From the NCBI GenBank assembly GCA_947601445.1, contig CANQGD010000001.1, forward strand, positions 1-33,607: a stretch of DNA of 33,607 nucleotides, given 5' to 3'. This DNA is from an uncultured Clostridia bacterium (lineage in GTDB: Bacteria > Bacillota > Clostridia > Christensenellales > CAG-314). Below are positions 33,403 to 33,607 of the stretch, one piece after another. Position numbers and translations under genes: made by a program. The notes below the pieces were generated by a model. The model was not told the DNA's origin, did not search any database, and saw only the letters and a list, made by a program, of their open reading frames with translations. Numbering within the stretch: position 1 is the first letter of the stretch; each line of letters starts with the position of its first letter.

Positions 33403-33607
33403 ATGCGCAATCTCACACTTTTAACGGATTTTTACGAATTGACAATGATGTACGGCTATTTTCGTCAAAACAAAACGGACGAAATTGCCACATTCGACTT
33501 GTTTTTTCGCCCCTTTGACGAAAGCAACTTTTGCATAGCGGCAGGGTTGGAACAGGCTATCGAATATGTGGAAAATCTGCATTTCGACCAAACAGACATT
33601 GACTATC
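33403..33607 (+). CDS. pncB: Nicotinate phosphoribosyltransferase, 5' part
   Basis: The gene starts at 33403 with AAGAGGAAA upstream, 24 bases after lgt, and runs off the window after 68 codons. The translated start MRNLTLLTDFYELTMMYGYF is the hallmark of the nicotinate phosphoribosyltransferase family (NAD salvage from nicotinic acid). The later ATFDLFFRPF and FCIAAGLEQAIEYV also fit. No active-site His is reached. Likely co-transcribed with lgt. Confidence 0.9.
   Translation, partial: MRNLTLLTDFYELTMMYGYFRQNKTDEIATFDLFFRPFDESNFCIAAGLEQAIEYVENLHFDQTDIDY

Overview
The window looks like a chromosomal segment of an anaerobic Clostridia-type Firmicute of medium GC (judged by eye). Pointers are strong GGAGG-type ribosome binding sites, several TTG starts, a T-box leader on valS, RNase J, an EndoA/MazF-type toxin, a YkvI-type permease and the TrmR/TrhP tRNA modification pair. 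I cannot name a species.

Left part (1-9370): a short, probably truncated secreted-protein gene on the minus strand, then a co-directional plus-strand phage head cassette: terminase large subunit, a small helical protein, a small zinc-binding protein, portal, scaffold, major capsid, a small acidic protein, an adaptor-like protein, a beta-rich nozzle-like protein and a coiled-coil protein. It closes with a strong terminator at 9340-9370. The order resembles short-tailed (P22-like) phages. The ORFs are intact, but no integrase, repressor, replication, lysis or tail-fibre gene is visible.

Middle part (9386-23733): host genes. Two six-helix membrane proteins are followed by RNase J, the O-methyltransferase TrmR and the U32 protein TrhP (wobble-U34 tRNA modification with rnj just upstream). 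A minus-strand asd-dapA-dapB operon (diaminopimelate/lysine) converges on trhP and overlaps its 3' end. A divergent plus-strand operon with a near-consensus promoter carries a six-helix membrane protein, a SAM methyltransferase, the redox chaperone Hsp33 and a large helical-repeat protein. A minus-strand YkvI-like permease follows, with the terminator of the plus operon embedded in its last codons.

Right part (23734-33607): a minus-strand NMT1/SsuA-type ABC importer operon (lipoprotein, ATPase, permease), then on the plus strand a valine T-box leader, a hairpin-rich tandem repeat array of about 307 bp per unit, valS, a possible small RNA, a MazF/EndoA toxin without a recognisable antitoxin, an Lgt with a long C-terminal membrane extension, and the 5' end of a nicotinate phosphoribosyltransferase gene that runs off the window.

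The most unusual items are the repeat array lodged between the T-box terminator and valS, the stand-alone phage head cassette with its structured intergenic RNAs, and the extended Lgt.
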